From the NCBI GenBank assembly GCA_026224775.1, contig JAMFRP010000013.1, forward strand, positions 62,001-126,000: DNA of 64,000 nt, in the 5' to 3' direction. Of this stretch, positions 27,972 to 35,562 are shown one piece after another. How positions within the stretch are numbered: position 1 is the first letter of the stretch; each line of letters begins with the position of its first letter. Below the pieces are notes generated by a model, which searched no databases, had not been told where the DNA came from, and was given only the letters and a program-made list of their open reading frames with translations. This DNA comes from Bacteroidota bacterium. Its GTDB lineage: Bacteria > Bacteroidota > Bacteroidia > Sphingobacteriales > Sphingobacteriaceae. The translations under genes and the position numbers were made by a program.

Positions 27972-29460
27972 GTTTATTGGTGAAATATTTCAAAGCCTCC
28001 CCTGCCGCTACCTGCCCGGAGATTAAAGCAGGCGGCACACCCGGCCCCGGCACAGTTAATTGCCCTGTAAACAGCATATTTTTAATATGCTTTGCACGCA
28101 TGGCTGGTTTAAAAAATGCAGTTTGAGCCAGCGTATTAGCCAATCCGTAGGCATTGCCTTTAAACGAGTTATAATCAGCCTTAAAATCATTCATGGCATA
28201 ACTGCGTTTTACAATGATGCTATCCTTTATGCTTTCGCCGGTTATGCTTTCAAACCTGTCGACTATCAGAGTAAAATACTTCTCGCGCAGCTCATCACTA
28301 TCTTCCAAACCCGGAGCTAATGGTATCAGGAAAAACAAGTTTTCACAACCTTCCGGGGCTACGCTACTATCTGTTCTTGATGGACAACAAACATAAAATA
28401 AAGGTTTTTCGGGCCATTGGGGTTTGGTGTATATATCTTCGGCATGCTGTTCAAAATCTTCATCAAAAAATAAATTGTGGTGCTTAATATCTCCCAGTTT
28501 CTTATTTATTCCGATGTAAAACAACAAGCTCGATGGCGACATGGTGCGGCTATCCCAGTATTTACGATCATAGTTGCGATAAGGCTCATCTATTAACTTT
28601 TGATCGGAATGCTCATAATCCGCTCCGGTTATCACAAAATCGACCTCTACAATACCATTATTGGTGATGACGTATTTTACCTTTTTATCTTCCACCTCTA
28701 TCTTTAACACTTCAGTATTCAGCCTTATATCAACCTGATTTTTCTCAGCAATACTTACCATCGCTTTTACAATCTCATTCATTCCCCCCATCGGGTACCA
28801 GGTACCTAAAACTAGGTCGGCATAATTCATCATACTGTACATTGCGGGCGTATCCTGTGGTTTCGCACCTAAAAAAAGCACAGGGAACTCTAACAGCTTT
28901 ATCAATTTAGGATTTTTAAAATACTTACGCACATGCTTGCTCATGTCTGTAAGCAATTGCATACTAAAGCTTTTCCGGATCAGGTTCCAGTCTATAAACT
29001 CGGTAATAGTATGCGAAGGGCGAAATACATATTCCCCCATCCCTACTTTGTATTTGTATCTGGCTTGCTTTAAAAACGCCTGCAATCCTTTGCTGCTGCC
29101 GGGTTCAATACTTTCAAAAAGTGCTTCCAAATCCGGCATCTTTGCCGGTATGTTAAGCTCATCATCTTTGCCAAAATAAACACGATAAGCCGGGTCTAAC
29201 TGTCTCAATTCATAAAAATCTTGAGGCGATTTACCGAACAGCACGAAAAAGTTTTCAAACACATCGGGCATCCAGTACCAGCTTGGGCCCATATCAAAAG
29301 TAAAGCCATCCTTTTTCCAAACCCGTGCCCTGCCGCCGGGCTGGTCGTTCTTTTCCAGGATAGTAACTCTAAAGCCTGCCTTCGCCAGGATACATGCTGC
29401 CGACATCCCCGCGAAACCTGCCCCAATTACTACTATGTGTTTGTTGTTATCCATGTGCAT
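27964..29460 (-). CDS. crtI: Phytoene desaturase / carotenoid dehydrogenase
   Basis: 498 residues (or 496 from the second Met). FAD-dependent desaturase converting phytoene to lycopene at the membrane. N-terminal dinucleotide fold VVIGAGFAGMSAACILAKAG, GGRARVWKKDGFTFDMGPSWY, and the C-terminal CrtI signature GQLTVPGPGVPPALISG. It is divergent from crtB, with a 78-bp shared promoter region, forming a compact carotenoid locus. Confidence 0.94.
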   Translation of the reverse strand: MHMDNNKHIVVIGAGFAGMSAACILAKAGFRVTILEKNDQPGGRARVWKKDGFTFDMGPSWYWMPDVFENFFVLFGKSPQDFYELRQLDPAYRVYFGKDDELNIPAKMPDLEALFESIEPGSSKGLQAFLKQARYKYKVGMGEYVFRPSHTITEFIDWNLIRKSFSMQLLTDMSKHVRKYFKNPKLIKLLEFPVLFLGAKPQDTPAMYSMMNYADLVLGTWYPMGGMNEIVKAMVSIAEKNQVDIRLNTEVLKIEVEDKKVKYVITNNGIVEVDFVITGADYEHSDQKLIDEPYRNYDRKYWDSRTMSPSSLLFYIGINKKLGDIKHHNLFFDEDFEQHAEDIYTKPQWPEKPLFYVCCPSRTDSSVAPEGCENLFFLIPLAPGLEDSDELREKYFTLIVDRFESITGESIKDSIIVKRSYAMNDFKADYNSFKGNAYGLANTLAQTAFFKPAMRAKHIKNMLFTGQLTVPGPGVPPALISGQVAAGEALKYFTNKQK

Positions 29461-29514
29461 AAAGCGCCTAAATTAACCAAATTGTTTTGCCTCGACTAAA
29501 AAACAATACCGCTT

Positions 29515-29522
29515 TAAATTTG
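29515..29522 (+). promoter_or_regulatory. Probable -7 box of the crtB operon
   Basis: TAAATTTG (TAnnTTTG), 16 nt before the crtB ATG, in the short crtI-crtB divergent region. Confidence 0.4.
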
Positions 29523-29538
29523 TACTTTTAACGCGTTT

Positions 29539-30387
29539 ATGCAAGCCAGTCAAATCGATCTTTATACCCAAACCTGCTTTGATTGCAGCAGGTTGATCAC
29601 CCAAAAATACAGCACCTCCTTTAGCATTGGTATTAAGGCGTTTGACTCAAATTTCAGGGCACCGGTTTATGGTATTTATGGTTTTGTGCGATTAGCTGAT
29701 GAAATTGTAGATACCTTTCATGAACATGATAAACACAAACTGATTGCCGAATTCAGACAGGAAACATTCCAAGCGATAGAACAAAAAATTAGCCTCAACC
29801 CTATTTTGCAAGCATTTCAGGCTGTTGTTAATCAATATCAGATCAGTCACGATTTGATAGATGCTTTTTTATGTTCGATGGAAATGGACCTCGACAAAAA
29901 AATACATGATAAGGAAAGTTATCAGGCTTACATCTTCGGTTCGGCTGAGGTTATCGGCCTGATGTGCCTTAAAGTTTTTTGCCGGGGTGATGATAAGCAA
30001 TATTTACATTTGCTGCCAGCCGCCCGCAGCCTGGGTTCCGCATTTCAAAAGGTAAATTTCTTGAGGGATATAAAATCCGATCTGGAAGAACGTGGCCGCA
30101 CGTATTTCCCCGAAGTTGATTTTACCAATTTTGAAGAAACCGATAAACAACGGATAGAAGCTGATATTAAAAAAGATTTTGATGCTGGCTTTGAGGGGAT
30201 AAAGCAACTACCAAAGGGAACGCGACTAGGAGTTTACATTGCCTATGTTTATTATTTCCAGCTTTTTAAAGAAATCACAAGAACACCGGCATCCACTGTA
30301 CTGCAAAAACGGATTCGTATATCTGATACCCGCAAGCTATCACTTTATTGCAAAGCTTTAGTGCAGCAAAAGTTGAATCTTATTTAA
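29539..30387 (+). CDS. crtB: Phytoene synthase
   Basis: 282 residues. Condenses two geranylgeranyl-PP into phytoene. The Asp-rich motifs RLADEIVDTFHE (first) and NFLRDIKSDLEERGRTYFP (second) are intact. First gene of a + strand operon crtB-crtY-cyt b5, with 42 nt to the next gene. Confidence 0.95.
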   Translation: MQASQIDLYTQTCFDCSRLITQKYSTSFSIGIKAFDSNFRAPVYGIYGFVRLADEIVDTFHEHDKHKLIAEFRQETFQAIEQKISLNPILQAFQAVVNQYQISHDLIDAFLCSMEMDLDKKIHDKESYQAYIFGSAEVIGLMCLKVFCRGDDKQYLHLLPAARSLGSAFQKVNFLRDIKSDLEERGRTYFPEVDFTNFEETDKQRIEADIKKDFDAGFEGIKQLPKGTRLGVYIAYVYYFQLFKEITRTPASTVLQKRIRISDTRKLSLYCKALVQQKLNLI

Positions 30388-30429
30388 AAACAGCTCAAAA
30401 TAGCTATCTTAAACGTCTAAATTTACTTT

Positions 30430-31119
30430 GTGAAGTTTACTTATCTGCTTATTAATTTTTTTACGATACTTTTTCCACTGGTGCTGTCCTTTGACAAAAA
30501 AGTTCAGTTTTATAAAAAGTGGAAGTTCATTTGGCCGGGCTTATTAATAACCGGACTTGTTTTTTTGTTTTGGGATGTATTATTTACGGTAGATGGTGTA
30601 TGGTCATTCAATCCTAAATATATAACCGGCATCACCATTTTGCAATTACCTATAGAGGAGATCTTTTTCTTTTTAACCGTACCCTTCGCTTGTATATTTA
30701 TTTATGCCTGCCTAAACTATTATATAAAATGGGAAATGGATATGCGATTAACACGCGTCGTTTCCAATGTAATCATCATATTTTCTATATTAATACTGAT
30801 AATTTACCATCACAGATTATATACCCGGGTAACGTTTACATTGCTTGCCTTCCTGGTGATCCTGTTCCAATTTATTTATAAGGTACGCTGGCTTAACCGC
30901 TTTTATATAACTTTTTTGGTGGTGCTCATACCCTTCTACATTATTAACGGCGTACTTACCGCGTGGCCAGTGGTAATGTATAATAACGCGCAAAATTTAG
31001 GGTTACGACTAGGCACGATACCTATTGAAGATCATTTTTACTGCATGGCCCTATTACTGATGAATATCGGCTTTTTTGAATATTTCAGATCAAGATCCAT
31101 TAAAATACACCATGTCTGA
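30430..31119 (+). CDS. Lycopene beta-cyclase, CrtYcd-type membrane protein
   Basis: 229 residues starting at GTG. Six to seven membrane helices in two homologous halves, each with the lycopene-cyclase-domain signature (LPIEEIFFF in the first, IPIEDHFYC in the second). This is the fused form of the heterodimeric actinobacterial CrtYc/CrtYd cyclase, common in Bacteroidota. It would make beta- or gamma-carotene ends. Its last 8 bp overlap the next gene. Confidence 0.9.
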   Translation: MKFTYLLINFFTILFPLVLSFDKKVQFYKKWKFIWPGLLITGLVFLFWDVLFTVDGVWSFNPKYITGITILQLPIEEIFFFLTVPFACIFIYACLNYYIKWEMDMRLTRVVSNVIIIFSILILIIYHHRLYTRVTFTLLAFLVILFQFIYKVRWLNRFYITFLVVLIPFYIINGVLTAWPVVMYNNAQNLGLRLGTIPIEDHFYCMALLLMNIGFFEYFRSRSIKIHHV

Positions 31120-31351
31120 GCTAGCACAATACACCAAATCGCAATTAGCCTTGCGCAACGGACAGGATAAGCCCGAGATATGGGTTGCTTACAATGGTAT
31201 AATTTATGATGTAACCGAAAGCCGCCTTTGGCGCAAAGGCCAGCACTACGAGCACTGGGCAGGTCAGGATTTAACACCCGAGCTTGTCGATGCCCCACAT
31301 ACTCACGAAGTTTTTATGCGGTTTAAAGCTATTGGGCAATTGAAACCTTAA
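31112..31351 (+). CDS. Cytochrome b5-like heme/steroid-binding domain protein
   Basis: 79 residues from ATG 31112; an in-frame TTG at 31076 is less likely. One cyt b5-like domain: VAYNGIIYDVTES, HYEHWAGQDLTPEL, DAPHTHEVF. The His residues typical of the heme pocket are partly present. The ATG lies 8 bp inside the lycopene cyclase stop, so translation is coupled; a redox or binding role in carotenoid end-group chemistry is inferred from position only. Its 3' end overlaps the convergent kinase gene by 23 bp. Confidence 0.8.
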   Translation: MSELAQYTKSQLALRNGQDKPEIWVAYNGIIYDVTESRLWRKGQHYEHWAGQDLTPELVDAPHTHEVFMRFKAIGQLKP

Positions 31352-32267
31352 AATCTATTGAAAACTGCGATAACACAACAAATTCCTGTACACGCACGGC
31401 TATCTCTTCTTGCGTTAAGTCCTTTATCTTTTCGGTGCCAAATTTCTCTACACAGAATGAAGCCAGTGCCGATCCATAGATGATGGCATTCTTCATATTT
31501 GCAAAACTAACCTCATTAACCTTTGCCAGATAACCTATAAACCCACCTGCAAAGGTATCGCCCGCACCGGTTGGGTCGAATACTTCGGCCAATGGTAATG
31601 CCGGAGCTGAAAAGATTAATCCTTCGCCAAACAGTAATGCACCATGTTCGCCTTTTTTTATGATGAGGTATTTAGGGCCCATCTGCAATATCTTAGCGGC
31701 GGCTTTTACTAATGAGTATTCGCCTGATAATTGGCGTGCCTCGGCATCGTTAATGGTTAAAACATCAATCAGTTTAATGGTTTCCATCAAATCATCCATG
31801 GCAATATCCATCCAGAAGTTCATGGTGTCCATTATAATCAGCTTAGGGCGATTTTTAAGGCGTTTAATAACCGTTTGCTGCACTTGTGGGCTCAAATTAC
31901 CTAACATCAAGTATTCGCAATCCTGGTAGCTTTCCGGGATGATCGGATCGAAGTTGCCCAATACATTCAGTTCAGTGATCAGCGTATCGCGGCTGTTCAT
32001 ATCATTATGGTATTTACCCGACCAAAAAAACGACTTCTCGCCTTGTTTGATCTGCAAACCTTCGGTATCGATATGATGGATATGGAACTCCTCTATCTGG
32101 CTATGCGGGAAATCATCACCTACTACACCAACAATTTTAACATCATCACTAAAATATGATGCCGCTAAACTGGCGTAGGTAGCTGCGCCGCCAACAATCT
32201 TATCAGTTTTACCAAAGGGTGTCTCAATAGCATCGAACGCTACACTGCCAATAACAACTAAACTCAT
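31329..32267 (-). CDS. PfkB-family sugar/nucleoside kinase
   Basis: 312 residues. N-terminal GSVAFDAIETPFG and substrate-side GGAATYASLAAS; C-terminal PfkB signature DPTGAGDTFAGGF with the catalytic Asp in GAGD. Phosphorylates a sugar or nucleoside; the exact substrate is unclear. No operon partner. Confidence 0.9.
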   Translation of the reverse strand: MSLVVIGSVAFDAIETPFGKTDKIVGGAATYASLAASYFSDDVKIVGVVGDDFPHSQIEEFHIHHIDTEGLQIKQGEKSFFWSGKYHNDMNSRDTLITELNVLGNFDPIIPESYQDCEYLMLGNLSPQVQQTVIKRLKNRPKLIIMDTMNFWMDIAMDDLMETIKLIDVLTINDAEARQLSGEYSLVKAAAKILQMGPKYLIIKKGEHGALLFGEGLIFSAPALPLAEVFDPTGAGDTFAGGFIGYLAKVNEVSFANMKNAIIYGSALASFCVEKFGTEKIKDLTQEEIAVRVQEFVVLSQFSIDFKVSIAQ

Positions 32268-32446
32268 TATATAGTATTTTGCGCAAATATTGTGATTTTA
32301 CCTCACAAATACTCATTTATAGGTATTCTACAATAAAATTACCTGATTCATGATGCTTTATATCCCTGAAACGAAAAATTATTTACCTGTTAATCAGCCA
32401 ATACTGGCTATAATTAAAAATATATTGATTTTTTTTCGGCGAAGTA

Positions 32447-32477
32447 TTGCGAAGTTTCAATGGAAATTATACTTTTG
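32447..32477 (+). promoter_or_regulatory. Promoter of tRNA-Asn
   Basis: TTG (32447-32449), 20-nt spacer, TACTTTTG (32470-32477). A near-ideal Bacteroidota promoter ending 23 nt before the tRNA. Confidence 0.7.
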
Positions 32478-32500
32478 CACACTCCAAAACGGAAAATGAT

Positions 32501-32574
32501 TCCTGAGTAGCTCAGCTGGTTAGAGCATCTGACTGTTAATCAGAGGGTCCCTGGTTCGAGTCCAGGCTCAGGAG
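32501..32574 (+). tRNA. tRNA-Asn (anticodon GTT)
   Basis: 74-nt cloverleaf. Acceptor TCCTGAG/CTCAGGA, D-arm GCTCAGCTGGTTAGAGC, anticodon arm with CTGTTAA loop (GTT), T-arm CTGGTTCGAGTCCAG, discriminator G; CCA not encoded. Its 3' half from 32531 is the left attachment core of the island. Confidence 0.97.
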
Positions 32575-32575
32575 C
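32531..32575 (+). other. Left attachment site (att core) of the integrated island
   Basis: 45 bp (starting GACTGTTAATCAG and ending CTCAGGAGC), identical to 60115-60159. Integration regenerated a full tRNA here. The island spans about 27.6 kb between the copies. Confidence 0.93.
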
Positions 32576-32592
32576 CTCAAAATCAACGATTT

Positions 32593-32620
32593 AACCCCAC
32601 TCTGGCGAGTGGGGTTTTTT
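32593..32620 (+). terminator. Island-supplied terminator behind tRNA-Asn
   Basis: 10-bp stem AACCCCACTC/GAGTGGGGTT with TGGC loop and T-run, 19 nt after the tRNA. It replaces the native terminator, which now lies at 60160. Confidence 0.85.
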
Positions 32621-32621
32621 G

Positions 32622-32643
32622 TTTCTCACACATTTCTCACACA
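32622..32643 (+). repeat. Left-end TTTCTCACACA tandem repeat (candidate integrase arm sites)
   Basis: Two adjacent copies of TTTCTCACACA. The same 11-mer occurs in direct orientation at the right end (59917, 59992, and variant 59981). Confidence 0.65.
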
Positions 32644-32794
32644 TTTTTGAGGTTTTTAAAATCATGCGTGATTTTTCTGCGCAAGTTCGATGAGAGTATT
32701 TGGATGATTTTGGAGCTTTAAAAATGGGTGAGAGTGGTTTATTTTGGACTCGATTTGATTATCTGGAGGGTAAAGAATTAAATAATTAAATAGG

Positions 32795-33820
32795 TTAATA
32801 AAAGCGGTTCCTAATTTGAATTAAAATATCTTCGGCCATTTGAATATCCGGCCTATCGGGCAGTGTTGATTTTTCATAAGCTAATTGATTAGTTCCATCT
32901 TTTCTTCAACCATTCGCATCAACTCATCAAACTCAAATTCACCATTACGGATAGTCACGATCATCACGTTTAACGATCACTTGTTGATATACCGCAATTT
33001 CTTCGGCCATATTTAAAAGCCGAAAAGTGTGCATCATGTTTTTGGCATCATAACTATTACCGTGAGACAGTGTACTTTGATAGCGTTGCTCATTTCGTTT
33101 TGCTTCCCATTCCTGTTATTCTTTGTATTCACGGCAATAGATAGAGTAGCTATCCTTGTTAAAGTTCATTACAGCGATATTTTCTATCCCTTTAGGGACG
33201 GAGCTTAATTGCACATCATCGGCGTCTGAATCTGAAAAAAGTCCTTTGAATCGCCCTTTGGTTAATTGCTTTTGATGGACAGCAAATAAACATTCCTGAA
33301 ATGATCGAGATTAACCAATCCGCATTCTTGTTGTGTGAATTTATGATCTGTCAGCCATTCCCTTATAGGGACACTACCATTGTTATATATTACGAAACAG
33401 AAATTCAGCACAGATTTAAGTTCAGCATCTAATGGTCTATTGATCTTCTTATTTAGACCACGAGCTTTTTTAATCTGTGCTTGGGCATAGCCTGCAAAAG
33501 TATCCATACACAGTTTTGACAGGAAATCTTCGGGCTTGATCAAATCCATTAACGGGTGGCGAAATAACACATGCTCTTTTGGTGTGCTTGATAGTTCCAG
33601 TATGTTAGGATTGTTTTTTGTCAATAATTCCAGAAAACGGCCGATCTCAAAATAAACTTCATCGTTGGTTGCATTGGCTATTTAATCTTATTGTTCAAAA
33701 CCATAAAGCTGTTTTTGCGGCATGATGAATATCCCTTTCTTATCCACATCAGAACCGGCAACATTCAGGTTATAAGCCGTGCTGCCGCTCATACAATCCA
33801 ATAGGATCAATTCCTTTTGC
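32795..33820 (-). pseudogene. Decayed RlaP-type nucleotidyltransferase (second copy)
   Basis: Remnant of a DNA polymerase beta-superfamily nucleotidyltransferase of the RNA-ligase-associated (RlaP) family. Reading the - strand across frames recovers GSTAYNLNVAGSDVDKKGIF (33790-33730), then two in-frame stops near 33680. An intact 120-codon block follows (33262-33624; FLSKLCMDTFAGYAQAQIKKARGLNKK). After a frameshift come YDAKNMMHTFRLLNMAEEIA and a C-terminal AEDILIQIRNRFY ending at 32795. At least three stops and two frameshifts; not functional as a single protein. Confidence 0.85.
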
Positions 33821-34594
33821 TGTTTTAGCTATTCGTAGGCATGGCTGGATATACTTTCTGAAAATATTATTCAATTCGTCCGGGTAATTCTTTTCGGATG
33901 ACAGCATAGGTATGCGCGCTTTGCACCAGTCAAGTGTATCATTTAGCCATTGGTTAAGTAGAGGAACAGGCGCTATCAAAGCTTTTTCATCAGCTATCTT
34001 TTTCCTTTCCAGCAGTTCATCTATAGCGTTTTGAACTTTATTGTCTGATATGATAAGCCTTAAATGTTGAAATTCCATAGGTGGTACCGATTGTTTCTCA
34101 ACTATCCACAAGCAAGCCAATGCCGGGCGAAGTGCATAAAAGTAACGCTTCAGTTTTACTTGTTCGGTTTGCAGATCATCGCGAAGTGTATTGTGCGCCA
34201 TTGATAGATAATGATTGGCGCCTGCACGTAACGAAAAGTATTCTGGCATCAGCTTACGCAGATCATCAGCAAAGAGCGAATCTTCCTGGTACACTATTGG
34301 CGATTGCAGCCACTCGTACAGTGTGCTATTCGATTTAAGGAATAGTTTTAGTGCTTTTTTGATATCCCAGCCGCCTATATCCAGCATCTCGTTAACAGGT
34401 AATCCCACATTGTCGGGCAGCTCTGTTATGCCCAGGTAATCGTTTACTGGTCGAGCATATATAAAACGCACATCAAAATCACTATCAGGCAAGGCAAAGC
34501 CCCAGGCCCGGCTGCCCGATTCGCAGGCGTACAGTATTTCTATATTTTCCAGTTGCTCCATTTCGAGCAGTTTTTGGAGGATAGTTTCAGTCAT
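33770..34594 (-). CDS. RlaP-type nucleotidyltransferase
   Basis: 274 residues. Nucleotidyltransferase core ESGSRAWGFALPDSDFDVRFIYARP (GS...DSDxD) near residues 25-45, followed by the helical family-specific region. Families of this type are named for association with RtcB/RNA ligases and are expected to add nucleotides to damaged RNA ends. Here it sits downstream of a tRNA-like RNA array and Ro60, on the same strand. The last about 20 residues (PCLRIAKTAKGIDPIGLYERQHGL) look frameshifted, since an alternative frame gives a stop after HAYE near 33835. The enzyme core is unaffected. Confidence 0.85.
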   Translation of the reverse strand: MTETILQKLLEMEQLENIEILYACESGSRAWGFALPDSDFDVRFIYARPVNDYLGITELPDNVGLPVNEMLDIGGWDIKKALKLFLKSNSTLYEWLQSPIVYQEDSLFADDLRKLMPEYFSLRAGANHYLSMAHNTLRDDLQTEQVKLKRYFYALRPALACLWIVEKQSVPPMEFQHLRLIISDNKVQNAIDELLERKKIADEKALIAPVPLLNQWLNDTLDWCKARIPMLSSEKNYPDELNNIFRKYIQPCLRIAKTAKGIDPIGLYERQHGL

Positions 34595-34621
34595 GATTAA
34601 TAATATAAGGTTACAAAATAT

Positions 34622-34716
34622 AAATGAAAGAGTAACAACCGGCAGGTGTCTTATGGGAGTCGAACCCTACCGCTTACGCGGTGTCACCAGGCGAAGTATC
34701 ACCCGCCTACGACATC
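34622..34716 (-). ncRNA. Y RNA-like small RNA, unit 7
   Basis: 5' GATGTCGTAG box. Closing stem GGCGGGTG/CACCTGCC (34700-34707 with 34641-34648). Then the TACTTCG box, a GNRA-capped hairpin ACCGC-GTAA-GCGGT (34669-34682) and a T-arm GGGTTCGACTCCC (34655-34667). No D-arm. Confidence 0.7.
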
Positions 34717-34726
34717 TTTCATTGTG

Positions 34727-34861
34727 TTTTAAAAAAGGGCTAAAAGCATCAGGTGTGTTTTTACTGAACTACTTCTGAAATCAATCACTGGTTGGATTTG
34801 AACCAACGTCCTTCCGCCTGTGGCAGATGCTCTAACCGATGTAACACCTGTTTACGGCACC
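34727..34861 (-). ncRNA. Y RNA-like small RNA, unit 6
   Basis: 5' GGTGCCGTAAA box. Closing stem CAGGTGT/ACACCTG (34844-34850 with 34750-34756), TACATCG box, hairpin CTGCC-ACA-GGCGG and a T-arm GTTGG-TTCAAAT-CCAAC (34791-34807). The 3' tail is AGCCCTTTTTTAAAA. Confidence 0.75.
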
Positions 34862-34867
34862 TTTTAA

Positions 34868-34943
34868 GTTTTAAAAGAAGAGCTACAATTAACCAGCGTT
34901 TGGTTTTTGCGTGACAGGCGAAGTAACGCTGATCTACGGCATC
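34868..34943 (-). ncRNA. Y RNA-like small RNA, unit 5 (reduced)
   Basis: 5' GATGCCGTAG box. 9-bp closing stem ATCAGCGTT/AACGCTGGT (34925-34933 with 34892-34900) around a 24-nt loop that has TACTTCG but no tRNA-like arms. The tail is GCTCTTCTTTTAAAA. Confidence 0.65.
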
Positions 34944-34949
34944 TTCTTT

Positions 34950-35077
34950 ATTTCTTAAGGGCGATGGGCAATATGCGCAGAGCCAAAGGCTTACTGCTCT
35001 ACCAACTGAGCTACAATGGATTGCTCCAAAGGCCGGAATCGAACCGGCGACACGAAGTAGCGCATATTTACGGCACC
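34950..35077 (-). ncRNA. Y RNA-like small RNA, unit 4 (permuted tRNA mimic)
   Basis: 5' GGTGCCGTAAA box. Perfect 9-bp closing stem AATATGCGC/GCGCATATT (35060-35068 with 34970-34978), then TACTTCG. The inside reads: T-arm GCCGG-TTCGATT-CCGGC (35048-35032), acceptor-like stem CTTTGGA-GCAA-TCCATTG (35031-35014) capped by a GCAA tetraloop, TA, D-arm GCTC-AGTTGGTA-GAGC (35011-34996) and hairpin AGCC-TTT-GGCT (34991-34981). The tRNA parts are complete but circularly permuted, so the closing stem stands where the anticodon stem would be. Confidence 0.85.
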
Positions 35078-35090
35078 TTAATATTTTAGT

Positions 35091-35251
35091 TTTTAAAAAA
35101 AGGGTAAAAAGCAATAAGTGAAATGCACCTTGCGGTGCTCCTGCTCTAACCAAACTGAGCTACAACGACGTTCGCAAAGCGAGACGCTGAAGGCCGGACT
35201 TGAACCGGCGACCTGGACGTTAAATGCGAAGTAACACTCATTTACGACACC
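35091..35251 (-). ncRNA. Y RNA-like small RNA, unit 3 (permuted tRNA mimic)
   Basis: 5' GGTGTCGTAAA box. Closing stem AATGAGTG/CACTTATT (35235-35242 with 35113-35120), TACTTCG, T-arm GCCGG-TTCAAGT-CCGGC (35209-35193), a long capped acceptor-like hairpin (35192-35164) and D-arm GCTC...GAGC (35160-35143). A GCACC-GCAA-GGTGC hairpin follows. Same order of arms as unit 4. The tail is TACCCTTTTTTTAAAA. Confidence 0.82.
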
Positions 35252-35267
35252 TTTTTTATTTTGAATT

Positions 35268-35367
35268 CCTTTTAAAAGAAGGGCTAAAGGTAATAAGCCA
35301 TTCATTACCTGCGCGTAGCTATGCCCGCCAGCAGCTCACGATCGAAGTAAGACTTATTTACGGCACC
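35268..35367 (-). ncRNA. Y RNA-like small RNA, unit 2
   Basis: 5' GGTGCCGTAAA box. Closing stem AATAAGTC/GGCTTATT (35351-35358 with 35292-35299), TACTTCG, then a GC-rich region with CTGC/GCAG pairing but no recognisable T-arm. The tail is AGCCCTTCTTTTAAAA. Confidence 0.68.
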
Positions 35368-35369
35368 TT

Positions 35370-35501
35370 CTTTTATGTTTTATAAGAAGCAACAGGCGAA
35401 CGCGGGACGGGGCTCGCTTATGAGGACTCGAACCTCCAGCATAGCTTGCGCCACACTGCCCACCCCCTTCATGAGCGAAGTAACCCGTTTCTACGGCATC
35501 C
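35370..35501 (-). ncRNA. Y RNA-like small RNA, unit 1
   Basis: 5' GGATGCCGTAGA box, a short closing stem (CGGG/CCCG), TACTTCG, and an outer pair CGCTCATGA/TCATAAGCG (one G-U) like an acceptor stem. Inside are a GCAA-capped hairpin AGTGTGGC/GCTATGCT and T-arm GAGG-TTCGAGT-CCTC (35421-35435). Confidence 0.72.
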
Positions 35502-35514
35502 TTATTTCTTAATT

Positions 35515-35562
35515 TCTTTTAAAAGTGTGGGGCGTTAGCTTCCCCATACTTGGTTTACGGTT
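35515..35562 (-). ncRNA. Possible minimal Y RNA-like unit 0 next to the ro60 stop
   Basis: ACCGTAAAC box followed by hairpin AAGTATGGGG/CCCCACACTT (35542-35551 with 35523-35532), 9-nt loop, and the CTTTTAAAAG tail seen in other units. It lacks TACTTCG. Could instead be a processing or terminator hairpin. Confidence 0.4.

Noticed and set aside
34785..35305. Small - strand proteins of 122 and 70 residues
   Set aside because: They read through the structured RNA units; the sequence pattern is RNA-like, not protein-like.
34622..35501. Cluster of ordinary tRNA genes
   Set aside because: T- and D-arms are canonical, but the order is permuted or arms are missing, anticodon arms are absent, and each unit has an extra closing stem.
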